A DNA stretch of 64,000 nt, from contig MCFE01000305.1 in NCBI GenBank assembly GCA_002104905.1, positions 1 through 64,000 on the forward strand, written 5' to 3'. Shown piece after piece: positions 35,280 to 46,573 of the stretch. Position 1 is the stretch's first letter, and each line of letters opens with the position of its first letter. Under the pieces are notes generated by a model that was given only the letters and a program-made list of their open reading frames with translations, was not told the DNA's origin and ran no database searches. The position numbers and the translations under genes are program-made. The DNA comes from Basidiobolus meristosporus CBS 931.73. Its lineage: Eukaryota; Basidiobolomycota; Basidiobolomycetes; Basidiobolales; Basidiobolaceae.

Positions 35280-37540
35280 AAAGTGCCCCATATGAAAAAC
35301 TATTGCAATGATCCTATCAAAAGGCCATCACAAATTTAAAGTCCCATGACTAAGAGGTACAGATTGTGTCAGGACATCATCCAGAAACCATTGAAAAATT
35401 ATTGCACCACAGATTTCACAAAAATCAGTCAGAATTTTTCATTGTAACAACGTATAAATGGCTTTTGATTAGTTCCCTGCCAATTTGCTCACTTTCTGAC
35501 CCCAGACACTCTGTCACATCCTGAGTTTGTGTGCATTGATTGGCTATTGCCTCTTTTTCACATTGTTTACTTCCTTACTCATCTGTTTCTCTTACTTCTT
35601 GTGAGTGTAATTTGATTTATTTTAGTTGAAACTTCAGTTGTAACTCAATTGCCAGTTGCATTGACCTATATAGGTCCCTATACCCTACGCCAACAAAAAG
35701 CACAACCCCACACTCAACAAACAACTCCATTAAAATCCACCACTTGATAAGTATTTCTGCTGCAACGCTCTGATTCCATAACTTTGGCAGGAACCCAATG
35801 GCTTTATGCCACTGTTCATTCACTGGTTCCCCCACATCCTGATCTTCAACAGGCACTGCATGGCCTAGCACCTCATCTGCCAGTTGTTACAATAAATCCT
35901 TGCAATATTCAAGTGCGCTTTCTTAAGCACTGCTCTTGAGGAAGTGCTGCAACCTCTTGGTGTGCCTATTAACGTTCCAAAACTCCACTGAAGGCATTGT
36001 GATGGTGTTTCAAGCTCTTGACATTGTAGCCTTGTCTGTCAGTAGGATAACCACTTTGTCAACAACAGAGCATGTGGAGGCTGTGGTAGACAAGTTGCCA
36101 TTTTCTGCAAACTTATATGCCTTGCTGGAGTGTAGCTCAACTGGCTGCACTTCCAACACTTGTCAAAACAGCTGTTTTCTTGTTGGTAGCCCTTCTTGCT
36201 ATGATGGGAATCAGTTGGTTCCAAGCTTGCGGCGCTAATTGGCAATAACTGCAGCTTTTATTGCATGCCTCCCTCTCTCAGCCTTAGGTAGGCATTTTTC
36301 CCTTTACTGTTTCCTTTATCACTGCTGGGTTTTTGACTGCTACTTTGTCTGAGTGCTTCTTTTAATGAACTATGCTTTCTCCTTGATAAATTTGGCTCTG
36401 ACGCATATCTTTTGGCCTACTGTCCCTTGCTGGCACTCTTCTGGCAACCTGGCATTTTTTTCCGCTTGTTTTGAGCTCTCAGCCCCATTTGCAACAGGCT
36501 CCTGTAAGAGCTGATGGTTTTTATCACTGCTAGGTCCTTCACTGCTACTATGACTGAGCACTTCTTAAGTGGTACTATGCTTCTTCCTTAATAAACATTG
36601 TGCTGGTGCATACATGTCTGTCTGCTTGTCCCTAATTGGCACTCTTCTAGCTAACCAGCATCTCTTTGGGGCTTGTCTGGGGCTTTCAGCCCTTCTTGTG
36701 ACAGGCTCTTAATGAAGGCACTGGTTTTTAGCCATGGCACGATTGTTCTTTTGGCCTTGACCTCCTGATGGTCCTATGGTATGCTGGCCTTAAGGTAAAA
36801 GCATGCTAGACTTCTTATGGCCTCTGGAATATTAGCCCACTCCTCATTATTGCACTCAATGACTTCACAGATCTTCAATGTCTTTTGTTTTTAGGCTTTG
36901 GTACAAACACCACATTGTCTCCCTCCCACACTGTGATAGGTCTTTCTGTGGGCTTTATCTTTGCGCACAGTGGTTGTGCTTCACAGACTGTAAGGTGCTC
37001 CTCAGCTGTTGCATCAGGAGAAAGCTCAATTCTTTGCTGTGACATTGAGCTACTTGGGTTCCTTCTTTGCGGCACAAATACTGCTTTCTCCACCTGGGAT
37101 ATTGATTGTTCTACCCATATTACCCACTCATCCTGTTTCTGGATTATTTCCTGATTTCTCTGGGTCATTGCATCCATACTATTAACCACTACACCTAATT
37201 GCTCCATAAAAGCTTTTGTATGAGCTGACAAGATACCTGCTAATATGGGTGGTGGTGATATTATGATGGCCTTTGGCTGGCCTTCATCCAAGGGTACTGC
37301 ATTTGCTACCTTTGCATCTGCCTGAGCATGATCGTCAGCTTGTGGGTCTGCAGAGGTTCTCAATTGCCTACTAGACGGAGAGCCTGAGGAGTCCACTTTA
37401 TTACCTTCAGTGGGCACACTGTGAACATGGCCTTTTTTGGATGCAGCCCTGCTTATTTCACTGTATGTCAAATAAGCTGTTGTCCAACTGTTCTTCTGCT
37501 GCTGTAAGAGGTGGGGTTTGGTTGGGAACCAGACAAATGT
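35280..37540 (-). pseudogene. Plavaka-associated ORF2, copy P3 (best N-part)
   Basis: The frame 37,471-36,875 (198 codons) is the longest ORF2 stretch: KKGHVHSVPTEGNKVDSSGS, an acidic/Ala segment, PPPILAGILSAHTKAFMEQL (helical), QRNQEIIQKQDEWV.WVEQSISQVEKAV (coiled-coil-like, residues ~100-130), then RIELSP...EEHLTV and ITVWEGDNVVFVP. Downstream come ECNNEEWANIPEAIRSLA, basic repeats near 36,370-36,720 spaced 207 bp, and the C-part frame 35,871-35,617 (VNEQWHKAIGFLPKLW, EILIKWW.LMELFVECGV). I do not recognise the family; a nuclear DNA- or protein-binding partner of the transposase is only a guess. Confidence 0.65.
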
Positions 37541-37800
37541 GCTTTATTTTTTGCAGTATGTATATGGTAGTGAGTCAAACCAATGGGAAAAAGTGTTACA
37601 TATACATGTGTATGTGGTGACACAACTCTATTCATAATTCTTACATTGGTAGGTCATCATTGAATTCTACATTCATGTAGGTGCAATGTTTCAAATACAC
37701 AACTGTGTTAAATTCACATGAGTGTTGACAAAAAGTGATATATTAGTGTTATGTTGCTGAAGGTCAAACTGTTTGCCCACAGACAAGACTACTTTGACTG
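37541..37800. promoter_or_regulatory. ORF2/transposase intergenic region (P3)
   Basis: About 260 bp without coding between divergent genes. Its right edge CAAACTGTTTGCCC is also found at P1 (~10,657), P2 (~26,235) and 45,548. Promoter role inferred from layout. Confidence 0.4.
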
Positions 37801-38087
37801 AACACTGCGAGAGGAGAGAAAAAAGACCATGTGGTTATTGTAGCAAGCCTCTCAGCTATGAAGCATGCAGACAGCATAGGAAGCATCACAAGGATAATGG
37901 CCAATGTTTTGCTGCACATATCACATTTGACCATTCATTGGTCACTACTGTACCAACATTATCTTACCTGCCAGTTGGTACTTCTATATTGGCACCTGGC
38001 TGTCTTTGTCACTTGCGCAAACTGAGTGAGGTGAGTTTGTGATGCCTTTAGGCTCACCTCAGCCTTCTAAATATGGTACGCAAAGTG
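37801..38087 (+). pseudogene. Plavaka-like transposase N-end, copy P3
   Basis: An open frame ending at 38,042 shows the N-terminal finger most clearly: RPCGYCSKPLSYEACRQHRKHH, a CX2C...HX3H-like zinc finger, then DNGQCFAAHITFDHS. Such a finger at the N-end is usual in Plavaka-class transposases. The gene is cut at 38,087 by copia A3. Confidence 0.75.
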
Positions 38088-38482
38088 AAACCAGCATGTA
38101 TTTACAAGGATAATCAAAGTTGTATTTCATTAGCTAGAAATCCAACTAATCATGCCAGAACTAAGCACATTGATATACAGCATCACTTTGTGAGGAAAGC
38201 TGTAGAAAATAACTTAGTAGAGCTAGTGTACTGCCCAACTAACAAAATGGTGGCAGATATATTGACAAAGCCACTAGCTAGGCCACAATTTGAGAATCTC
38301 AGAGAGGAATTAGGATTAAGAAGTTATTTAGTTGAGGGGGAGTGTTGAAATATTGGGCTATTTGGTATCATTCTGCAGCTAAAAATTTACATAACAATTC
38401 TGGACTAGTCTTGGTCACTGTGGGACTAATTTACAGCTCTAACTTTGCCACTTTCTTCAGATCCATGATCTTATGATTATTC
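38088..38482 (+). mobile_element. Copia A3: 3' end of a family A element (RNase H tail and partial LTR)
   Basis: Plus-strand codons CIYKDNQSCISLARNP...KPLARPQFENL to LVEGEC match A1 RNase H. A GAGGGGGAG tract and the first 140 bp of an A LTR (38,343-38,482) follow. A2 begins directly inside this LTR, so A2 inserted into A3 or they recombined. Confidence 0.85.
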
Positions 38483-38851
38483 TGTTGAAATATTGGACTA
38501 TTTGGTATCATTCAGCAGCTAAAAATTTACTTAACAATTCTAGGCTAGTCTTAGCCACTGTAGGACTCATTTACTGCCTTAACTTTGCCACTTTCTCCAG
38601 ATATATGATCTTATGATTATTCCCTTATAGTCAGGATCAAATTAGCACTATTACCAAACATTATGTACTAACCCTGAAACTGTTGCAGAATGCTCCTGAA
38701 TATTGAGAAACCCTCCCTACTTAGTGTTGCAGCTGTATTACTTCTACAAAGGTATAAATACTGAGCTTCTTTATGAATAAACAACAGTTCAACTATTATC
38801 ACTATTTCTTGATAAGTTCCTTATATCCAAATCACTTCTTAAATTGCAACA
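38483..38851 (+). repeat. 5' LTR of A2
   Basis: 369 bp, TGTTGAAATATT...AAATTGCAACA. GGTATAAATACTGAGC near 38,751 is a likely TATA region, and AATAAACAA near 38,776 is a possible poly(A) signal. Confidence 0.95.
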
Positions 38852-38865
38852 GGCTATGAGCCCTG
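38852..38865 (+). promoter_or_regulatory. Half-tRNA-Met(i) primer-binding site of A2
   Basis: GGCTATGAGCCCTG, one mismatch to A1's GGTTATGAGCCCTG, directly after the LTR. Confidence 0.8.
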
Positions 38866-38887
38866 ATTGCCTTAATCTATTCTAAAG

Positions 38888-39424
38888 ATGACTTCTACCA
38901 GCAAACAAAGCAATACCAACAACTTCCCTGTAAAGGAGAGGTTTGATGGGAAGTACTACAGACTTTGGAGAATCAAGATGCAGATCCACCTTGAGGAAAA
39001 AAAGCTTTGGAACATAGTAACAGGAAAGGAAGTTGAGCCCAAAGGAAGAGCAGAAGATGTGGAGAAGTTTCAAGAGAAGGAGAGAAAGGCCTTCAATGCA
39101 ATATGCATCAATGTGCAAGACTCCTTCATTGGACAAATCCATGCCTCAAATACTGCCAAAGCAGCATGGGAATCCTTAGAGAAGATCTTTAGAGCAAAGT
39201 CAGTATCAAGCAAGCTTTATCTGAAACAAAAGTTCTTCAACATGAGAAAAAAGCCAGATGATGACATGCTACAACTCATTACCAGAATGGAGACACTTGC
39301 AGAAGAACTTTACAGTATTAATGCTGGTGTAGATGATGAAGAAAAGGTACTCTGTCTGCTTTGCAGCCTACCAGACGAGTATGAGCCACTCATACTTTCT
39401 TTTGAAAGCAGAGAAGACAACTAG
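38888..39424 (+). CDS. A2 gag (capsid part) ending at the shared TAG
   Basis: 178 codons, very similar to A1 gag (FDGKYYRLWRIKMQIHLEEK, AAWESLEKIFRAK, LYLKQKFFNMRKK). TAG at 39,422-39,424. The same frame is open after it through the knuckle and protease, for ~500 codons. Start: first ATG after the primer site. Confidence 0.85.
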   Translation: MTSTSKQSNTNNFPVKERFDGKYYRLWRIKMQIHLEEKKLWNIVTGKEVEPKGRAEDVEKFQEKERKAFNAICINVQDSFIGQIHASNTAKAAWESLEKIFRAKSVSSKLYLKQKFFNMRKKPDDDMLQLITRMETLAEELYSINAGVDDEEKVLCLLCSLPDEYEPLILSFESREDN

Positions 39425-42204
39425 ACTTTAGACTATGTCAAAGGAAGACTTCTCCATGAAGAACTCAGACATAATGATCAAGCAGAGAAAATTGAGGATA
39501 ATCCTTTATTCAGTTCAGAAAGGCATACAGAAAAGAAGGGAAAGCAACAAAACCGAAGAAAACCTGGCTGCTGTAACTACTGTAAGAAGCCAGGACACTG
39601 GGCAAGAGAATGCCAGAAGAAACAAGCAGACAAAAAACAGAAACTAGAGCAGGCAAACCATATAACTACTGATGAACAGTTATTTGTAACTGTACAAGAG
39701 AGTGCAAGTAACCAAAGTAATGAATGGTATATTGACTCTGGAGCATCACGGCATATTTGTGGTATAAAGGATTGGTTCAGCAACTTAAAGACTATTCCCG
39801 TAAGAAAGGTTTATCTGGGAGATAACTCTGCATTGGAAGCTACTGCCAGTGGGTCTATACAACTAAATATGAGTGATAACTCAGGGGCAACAACAGCAAA
39901 ACTGACTGACGTACTCTATGTACCTGGAATAGCAAAGAACCTACTCTCAGTCAGTAAAGCAACCACTCAGGGACTGAAATTCATTTTTACTAAGCTGAGA
40001 TGCTCAATATTGAGTGAAAATGAACAAAAATTAGCTTTGGGAATCAGAGATCACAATATATACAAGTTACAATGCAAGATCATTGTACCTGAGTATGTCA
40101 GCATTACTGAAACTGATGAAACCAACTGGGAGACATGGCATAGGAGGCTAGGACACATAGGGGAAAAGAAAATGAGCCAATTGGTGAAAAACCAGCTTGT
40201 TTTGGGCCAAAAATACTCAATTTCAATCAAATTGAATGTTTGTAAGGGATGTTCATATGGCAAACAAGCTAGGCAATGTTTCAAGAGCTCAGAAGGCATC
40301 AATACTACCAAAATATTGGCTATTGTACACTCAGACATATGTGGCCCCATGAGAACACTGTCCTTTGGAGCCAAGAGATACTTTATGACGTATATTGATG
40401 ACAAGACAAGATATACAGGGGTATACTTCATCAAAACAAAGGATGAAGCTTTAGAGACGTTTAAGCACTTCAAGAACATGGTAGAAACACAAACTGGGTG
40501 TAAATTGAAGGTACTACAAAGTGACAATGGTGGAGAATACTGCTCAAAGGAGTTTGCAAAATACTGCTTGTCTACTGGTATACTTCTACAGACCACAGTT
40601 CTTCATACTCCACAGCAAAATGGAGTAGCAGAACGTGCAAATAGAACAATAGTAGAGATGGAAAGATCTATGCTACATGATAAGGGAATGCACTACAAGT
40701 TTTGGGCTGAATCTGTTGCTACCGCCGTATACATCAAGAACAGATGCCCAACAACAGCACTTTGTGATTCTACACCCTTTGAAGCATATACAGGCAAAAA
40801 ACCAGATCTCCAGCACCTCAGGAACTTTGGCAGTGATGTTTTTTATCACATCCCTGACAAAAAACGCTCAAAGTTGGAACCAAAGAGTAGGAAAGGGATC
40901 TTTTTGGGTATTGTGAAGACACTAAAGGGTATAGAGTGTATGATGGCAAAATTCAGAAGCTGATCAAGAGCAGGGACGTTGTATTTGAGGAGAATTCAGA
41001 TCAGAAAGCCACGGAAATTATTGGCCAGCTGCCTGATGATGCAATCAACACAAATGAAGAAGATACATACCAAATCCAGCCAGAGATGGAAGATACTTCT
41101 ACCAGTTCCAGATCAGAACAGATTATCCCAGTTAGGAGATCTACAAGAATAAGAAATGCCCCTGGATCCTGGTGGCAGACATCCAATGATCATGAAGAAG
41201 CTTATCTTGCCTTATGTGCCAAACCTCAGAATCTGGAACAGGCAATGCAAGGTCCAGATGCTACTAAGTGGCAACAAGCCATGCAGGAGGAGTACCAATC
41301 ACTGATCAAGGCAAAAACGTGGGAACTGGTAGATTTACGAAATGGGAGAAAGCCAATAGGATGTAGATGGGTCTACAAGATCAAGATAACTTCAAATGGT
41401 GCCGTTGATAAGTACAAGGCTAGATTGGTAGCTAAAGGCTATTCCCAGATCTAGGGACTAGACTTTAAGGAAACAGTTGCTCCGGTTGCCAAGTTTAACT
41501 CTATTAGGACAGTTCTAGCCCTGGCAGCTGTACACAGTCTAGATCTACACCAAATGGATGTCAAAACAGCCTTTCTAAATGGGGATTTGCAAGAAACTAT
41601 ATATATGGAGCAACCAGAAGGTTTTACCAATCCAAAAGGCCCCCATAAGGTGTGCAAACTTAGAAGATTGTTGTATGGGCTTAAGCAGGCACCCAGTGCA
41701 TGGTATAACAAGATTGACACATACCTAGAGGAAATTGGGTTTTCTTGTAGCACTGCAGATCACAGTATATATGTGAAACAGCTCAAAAAGGGTGTGATCA
41801 TCCTAGTTCTTTATGTGGATGACCTAATTATAGCTACAAGTGATCAAGAGGCACTTAAACAGACGAAATCAGATCTCTTCAGCAAGTTTGAGATGAAAGA
41901 TCTTGGAAAATTGAGCTATTTTCTTGGAATTGAGGTCAAATTTGACATACCTACGCAGAAAATTGTGCTGAATCAGTCTAAGTACATCAGGGACATTCTT
42001 AGATGCTTCAAAATGGAAAATTGCAGGCCTGCAGCAACCCCTATGGACAATAACCTGAAATTAAGCAAGTCTCAGCCAGTTATGGATGAAAACAACTCAA
42101 ATATGGACCAAAACTTTCCCTATCAATCAATGGTTGGTAGCCTAATGTACTTGATGGTGTCTACATGTCCAGATATTGCAGTAGCAGTTGGAATAGTCAA
42201 TCAA
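39425..42204 (+). pseudogene. A2 pol: knuckle, protease, integrase, RT (truncated)
   Basis: In frame after gag TAG: knuckle CNYCKKPGHWAREC (39,572-39,613), protease WYIDSGASRH (~39,725), integrase zinc region HRRLGHIG..C.GCSYGKQ (~40,140-40,270), DDE core VHSDICGP, SDNGGEY (~40,520) and NGVAERANRT. A one-base deletion near 40,905 shifts the frame; reading resumes at 40,936. A TAG near 41,453 replaces Gln (CAG in A1). RT: MDVKTAFLNGD (~41,554) and YVDDLIIAT (~41,812). Ends at the Plavaka junction. Confidence 0.9.
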
Positions 42205-43450
42205 AATTGCCCCATCTATATCCATTCTCTACTCCATCTTGCATGGTGTGTGCAGAATGTTGGGCCTTGCTTCACCTTTTGGGAGTTTCCTATGGAATAA
42301 ATGTGTGGGGAGAGAGGAAAACAAGTCAGGTTGCAGGTGCCACCATATCCCAATCTCATCAAGAATATTACCTCTAAGTCAATCATGGATGTGATGAGTT
42401 GGTATATGGACAACAGCCAGGAAGTGTTGGAAAATACTGAGGACAAATGTGCACATGGAGACACCTATGCCTATGGCATTAAGAAGCTAAGCAGCCACAA
42501 TGCATAGGTAATCAGTTGGGTAATGCAAAGTTGAGTTGGGTGCAACAAGCAACTGATTTCTATTAGGAAAACTCTACTAATATATGCTAGATTTTTCTTG
42601 GTCACAAGCCAATTTATACACCATTCAAGACAGAATTCACACAAACAAGAGCCAGAGTGCACCTACAAGGGGGACTAGAATCCAGCAGGGAAAAGGAATA
42701 TATTGGCTAAATACCAAGAAGTTCTTAGCAGATATTCAGGAGGTTTTCATGGCAGAAGTGGCAACAACCAAGCATATGTTTGCAAGAAGTAAATGTTACC
42801 AGCAATACAAGGTATATGTCAACTTTGCAAGTATCACACTCAAAAGCTGTAAAGTTGAGGTGATAGAAGTATGTCAATTGCAGCAGGTGTGTGTGTTTGT
42901 GGAGGTTAGTAAGCAGGAGACCATAGTTTTTTTATTCAAACTATATGTGGACTATACAAGGTATTAGTGTGTAAGCAAATAAAGAGGAGCAATTCTACAG
43001 CTGAATATATGAATTGCACAAGGGGAGGTAGAAAAAGGAAATGCCATCTGGTAAATTAGTATGGCAGCATTATACAAAACCAACTGTAGGCCACCATACT
43101 TCCATAATAATGCTATCAGAGTCTTGCTGTGAGGCTGTTGAGATACCATCAAGTTTCTGCCATATAAGGCAATTGGATGTCCTGGCTGGTTGGATCCACT
43201 TAAAGTAGCTGCAAAGTGCAAGAAGACCTCAACAATACCATGCAACTATTGTCACAGCACCAATGAAATTTTGTAAGTTTTGTCACTTTATTTGGTAGTG
43301 AGATTAGCAAAATGCTGTTGTGATCCCATCATAAGATTGTTAATAGGGTCACTAGCTCCAAGCTGCTGGTACTATGATGGTCTCTGAATGGGATCCTGAT
43401 GGCTGATCCAGATCAGATCCACTCATTGGACCAAAATATATTTCATAGGG
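42205..43450 (+). pseudogene. Plavaka-like transposase C-part
   Basis: Starts abruptly with HSLLHLAWCVQNVGPCFTFW, the last conserved transposase block, then MSWYMDNSQEVLENTEDKC. A 127-codon frame 42,584-42,967 (YWLNTKKFLADIQEVF, KHMFARSKCY, VIEVCQLQQVCVFVEV) matches 32,890-33,300. The N- and middle parts are missing because of the A2/A3 junction. Confidence 0.7.
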
Positions 43451-45340
43451 ATCCTTGAAGCCATTGCATGCAATGATGAAGAGTGGACAAATGCTCCAGA
43501 AGCAGTTAGAAGTCTAGCACTGCAACACCTGAAGGTAAGCACACCTGGGACCATCAAGAACTCAAGGCAAAGCAGAATGCACTTAGCCTGTTCTAGGAGC
43601 ATTATCTTGTATTCAAGTGTGCCAATGAATTTTGAGCCAGAATGGGAACACTAAGAAAGTATCTCAATAATAGCAGAAGCTGTCAAAGGTCAATGAACAA
43701 TGATGCAATGGCTAAGACTCAGCAGCTTCCTCAAGAATGTGTTACAGGCTGGGCTGAATGCTCCAATCAAGTGGCAAAGAAACATCAGGTAGCCAGAAGA
43801 GTTCTAATGAGGGACAGTCAGGCTAGAACAGATGCACCAGTGAAGTACTTATTAAGTAGAAGATGTAGTTTAATACAAGAAGCACTAAGTCTCATTAGTA
43901 GGCAAGGACCTGATAGTGACAAAAACCTGTAGCTTCTCAGGAGCCCATCACCAGCAGGGCTGATAGCTCCAAGCAATCAGCAAAAAGATGTCAGGTTCCT
44001 GTCAGAGTGATGGCTAGGGAGAAGCAGGCAAAAATGGATGCACTAGTGCAGCATTCATCTAGGAGAAAACAATGTACAATACAAGAACCATTTGGTCACA
44101 ATAGCAGTGAAGGATCTCACAGTGATAAAAACCTACTGCTTTCTGTGGGGCCCATCACAAGCAGGGCTGATAGCTCAAGCAAGCAGCAAAGAAATGTCAG
44201 GTTACCAGGAGAGTGCTAACAAGGGCAAGCAGGCAGCAATGGATACACCATTGCAGCATTAACCAAAGAGAAAATGTTCTCAATCTAAGTGGCAGTGAAA
44301 GATTTGGCAGGGAAGAAGGAGAGGTATGGAAAAAAGGTCTTCTCATGCCAGAGAGAGGAAAGTGTCAGAAGAAAAGCTGCAGTGCTCACCAATTTAGGCT
44401 GTCAGCCCAGAACTTGCTGAACCCCATCATAGTCAAGGAGAATTGCTACCAAGAAAGCAGCTGATTTTTCAAGAGTTGGAAGTGCAGTAAGCTGAGCTAC
44501 CCTCAAGTGAGGTAGATGAGTTTGCAGAGAAAGGCAATTTCTCTACCACTGCCTTCATGTCTACCATTGTAGTCAGAGTAGATATCCAGATGATTGACAA
44601 AGCAACATCATAAAGAACCCAAAAGACTATCACAACTCCTACAGTGGAGCTTTTTAACATTGATAGGTATACATAGAGGCTGCAGCACTTCTTCAAGAAC
44701 AGTGATTGGGAAAATGCACCTGACTATTGCAAGAATATATTGCAGAGACTGGCTGATGAGGTGCTAGACCCTGTAGTGCTGGCTGAAGACCAGGACACAT
44801 AGGAACCTGAGAATGGGCAGTGGCAAAAAGCTGCAGGATGGCTGCCAAAGACATGTAAAAAGGACATTGCAGCAGATATACTCATTGAGTGGTAGTTTTT
44901 ATGGAGTTATTTATTGAGTGTGGGGCTGAGCTTAGTGTTAGTGCTGGGTACAGGGACTTATATTGGTTACTACAACTGACAATGAATGTACAATTGAAAT
45001 CTCAACAGAAATAAGTTAATTTGAATGAATGAGATGTAAGAGAGCTGGTCAGGTCAGGAAGTAAGGAATGTGAAAAAGAGGCATTAGCCAATCATTGTAC
45101 ACAAACATAGGAGGTGATTGAGTGTCTGAAATCAGTAAGTGAGAGAGCTGGCAGCAGAAAAATCAACAGCCACTCATGTATTGTTATCATGAAAAGTGTT
45201 GACTAAGTTTTTTGAGAAATACAAGATGCAATTATTTAGCCACAGTTGTTGCAGAGTGTTCTGATAGTATTAATACCTCTTAGTCACAGGACTTTAATTT
45301 AGTGGGAGTCTTTTAATAGAATCATCATAGTTATTTTTCA
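43451..45340 (+). pseudogene. Plavaka-associated ORF2, plus-strand copy with tandem repeats
   Basis: Begins mid-gene at EAIACNDEEWTNAPEAVRSL and includes three repeat units starting at 43,726, 43,933 and 44,139 (spacing 207 and 206 bp, ~69 codons each: LPQE.VT...SNQ.AKKHQVARRV...). Then comes the C-part near 44,700-44,990 (EDQDT.EPENGQWQKAAG, ILIEW). Frames 43,642-43,932 and 44,007-44,219 are the best kept pieces. Same strand as the transposase piece before it, which reflects rearrangement. Confidence 0.65.
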
Positions 45341-45904
45341 TAGGGCTTGGCCTTGAGTTCCTGATGGTCTCACGGTATTCTGGCCTTAAGGTGATGGTGT
45401 GATAGACTTTTTAAAGCCTCTCTAATATAAGCCCACTCTTCATTATTGTACTTGTGTATCTGCCATGTCTCAGATACATGACTGTCTTAAGTTCAGATGA
45501 GTGATGGCAAAACAGTGATAAAATAGTGCTGCATTGTTGAGTGTCAGGCTGTTTGCCCCATAGAGGAGACTACTGGGATGCAATGCCGTAGGAGAAGTGA
45601 AAAAAGCATAGGTGTATATTTTGACAAGCCTCACAGCCATTAAACATGCAGATAGCATAGGAAGTATTACAAGCATCACAGCTGGTGTTTTGCAGCTCAA
45701 GTCTTATTTGACCATTCATCAGTGTCTACTGCACCAACAATATCTTGCCAGCCACATTGTACATCTATCACAGTATCTTACAGTATTTGTCACCTTACAC
45801 AGACTGAGACAGGTGAGTTTGCTGCGCCTTTAGGCTTGCCACAGTTTCTGAATATGGCATGTAGAGCAATAGCTCTGAAGAAGTTGGCTCACAAATGGAT
45901 TTTG
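45341..45904. pseudogene. Divergent ORF2 start (minus) and transposase N-end (plus), fragment
   Basis: 45,341-45,465 read on the minus strand matches ORF2 (ECNNEEWA.I.EA). 45,590-45,900 read on the plus strand is the transposase N-end (GAGAAGTGAAAAAAGCATAGG, CATAGGAAGTATTACAAG). Another case of the divergent pair, with a shortened gap. Confidence 0.6.
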
Positions 45905-46205
45905 CTACTATCCCTGTGGTAATGGAAAGTATTCCAATACTACATATCTCAAAACCAAGATTGCACTCGTTTCTTTATTTTGCTTTTTGCTATTGTAATG
46001 CACAAGTGAAAGATCAAGAATTTCCAACTTTGAAGAACAAATGCTCTAGACCCTTAGAAGAAATCCACCCAAAAATATTATGTCATGCAGAACACTGAGT
46101 AGTCAACACATATTTCAAATTACAGCTCATTTGAAGCAGTACTTGCGGAGGTACAATCAAAAGAGTCCAATTATCATGCGTACAAGGCCTCTATTGCTAG
46201 GATTA
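45905..46205. repeat. Repeat R2, copy 2, first piece
   Basis: Collinear with 2,519-2,805 (GGTAATGGAAAGTATTCC to CTCTATTGCTAGGATTA). It continues at 46,579-46,604 and 49,911-50,533 after removal of two insertions. Confidence 0.75.
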
Positions 46206-46573
46206 TGTTACAACTTAAGAAGTGATTTGGATACAAGGAACTTATCAGCAAATAGTGATAATAGTTGAACTGTTGTTTATTAATAAAGAAGCTCAGTATT
46301 TATATCTTTGTAGAAGTAATACAGCTGTAACACTAAGTAAGGAGGGTTTCTCAATATTCAGGAGCATTCTGTAGCAGTTTAAGGGTTAGTACATAATAGT
46401 TAGTATTAGTGCTATTTTGATCCTGGCTATAGGGGAAAAATCATAAGATATAGATCTGAAGAAAGTGGCAAAGTTAGAGCTGTAAATTAGTCTTACAGTA
46501 ACCAAGACTAGTCTGGAATTGTTATGTAAATTTTTAGCTGCAGAGTGATACCAAATAGTCCAATATTTCAACA
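46206..46573 (-). mobile_element. Solo LTR of copia family A
   Basis: 368 bp on the minus strand, flanked by a perfect 5-bp duplication GATTA (46,201-46,205 and 46,574-46,578). Inserted in R2. Confidence 0.92.

Larger units (their letters stand above)
38483..42204 (+). mobile_element. Copia element A2, 3' truncated
   Basis: A 369-bp 5' LTR (38,483-38,851), a primer site (38,852-38,865), gag and pol, all close to A1. The element stops inside RT/RNase H at about 42,204 (after the CPDIAVAVGIV block) and runs straight into Plavaka transposase. The 3' LTR is missing, so no target duplication can be tested. Confidence 0.9.

Noticed and set aside
28078-41455. Possible reassigned UAG codon, because all in-frame stops seen in A1 and A2 are TAG
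   Set aside because: The TAGs replace different residues (Leu, Trp, Gln), and family B also has TAA stops, so ordinary decay explains them, apart from the shared gag TAG reported above.
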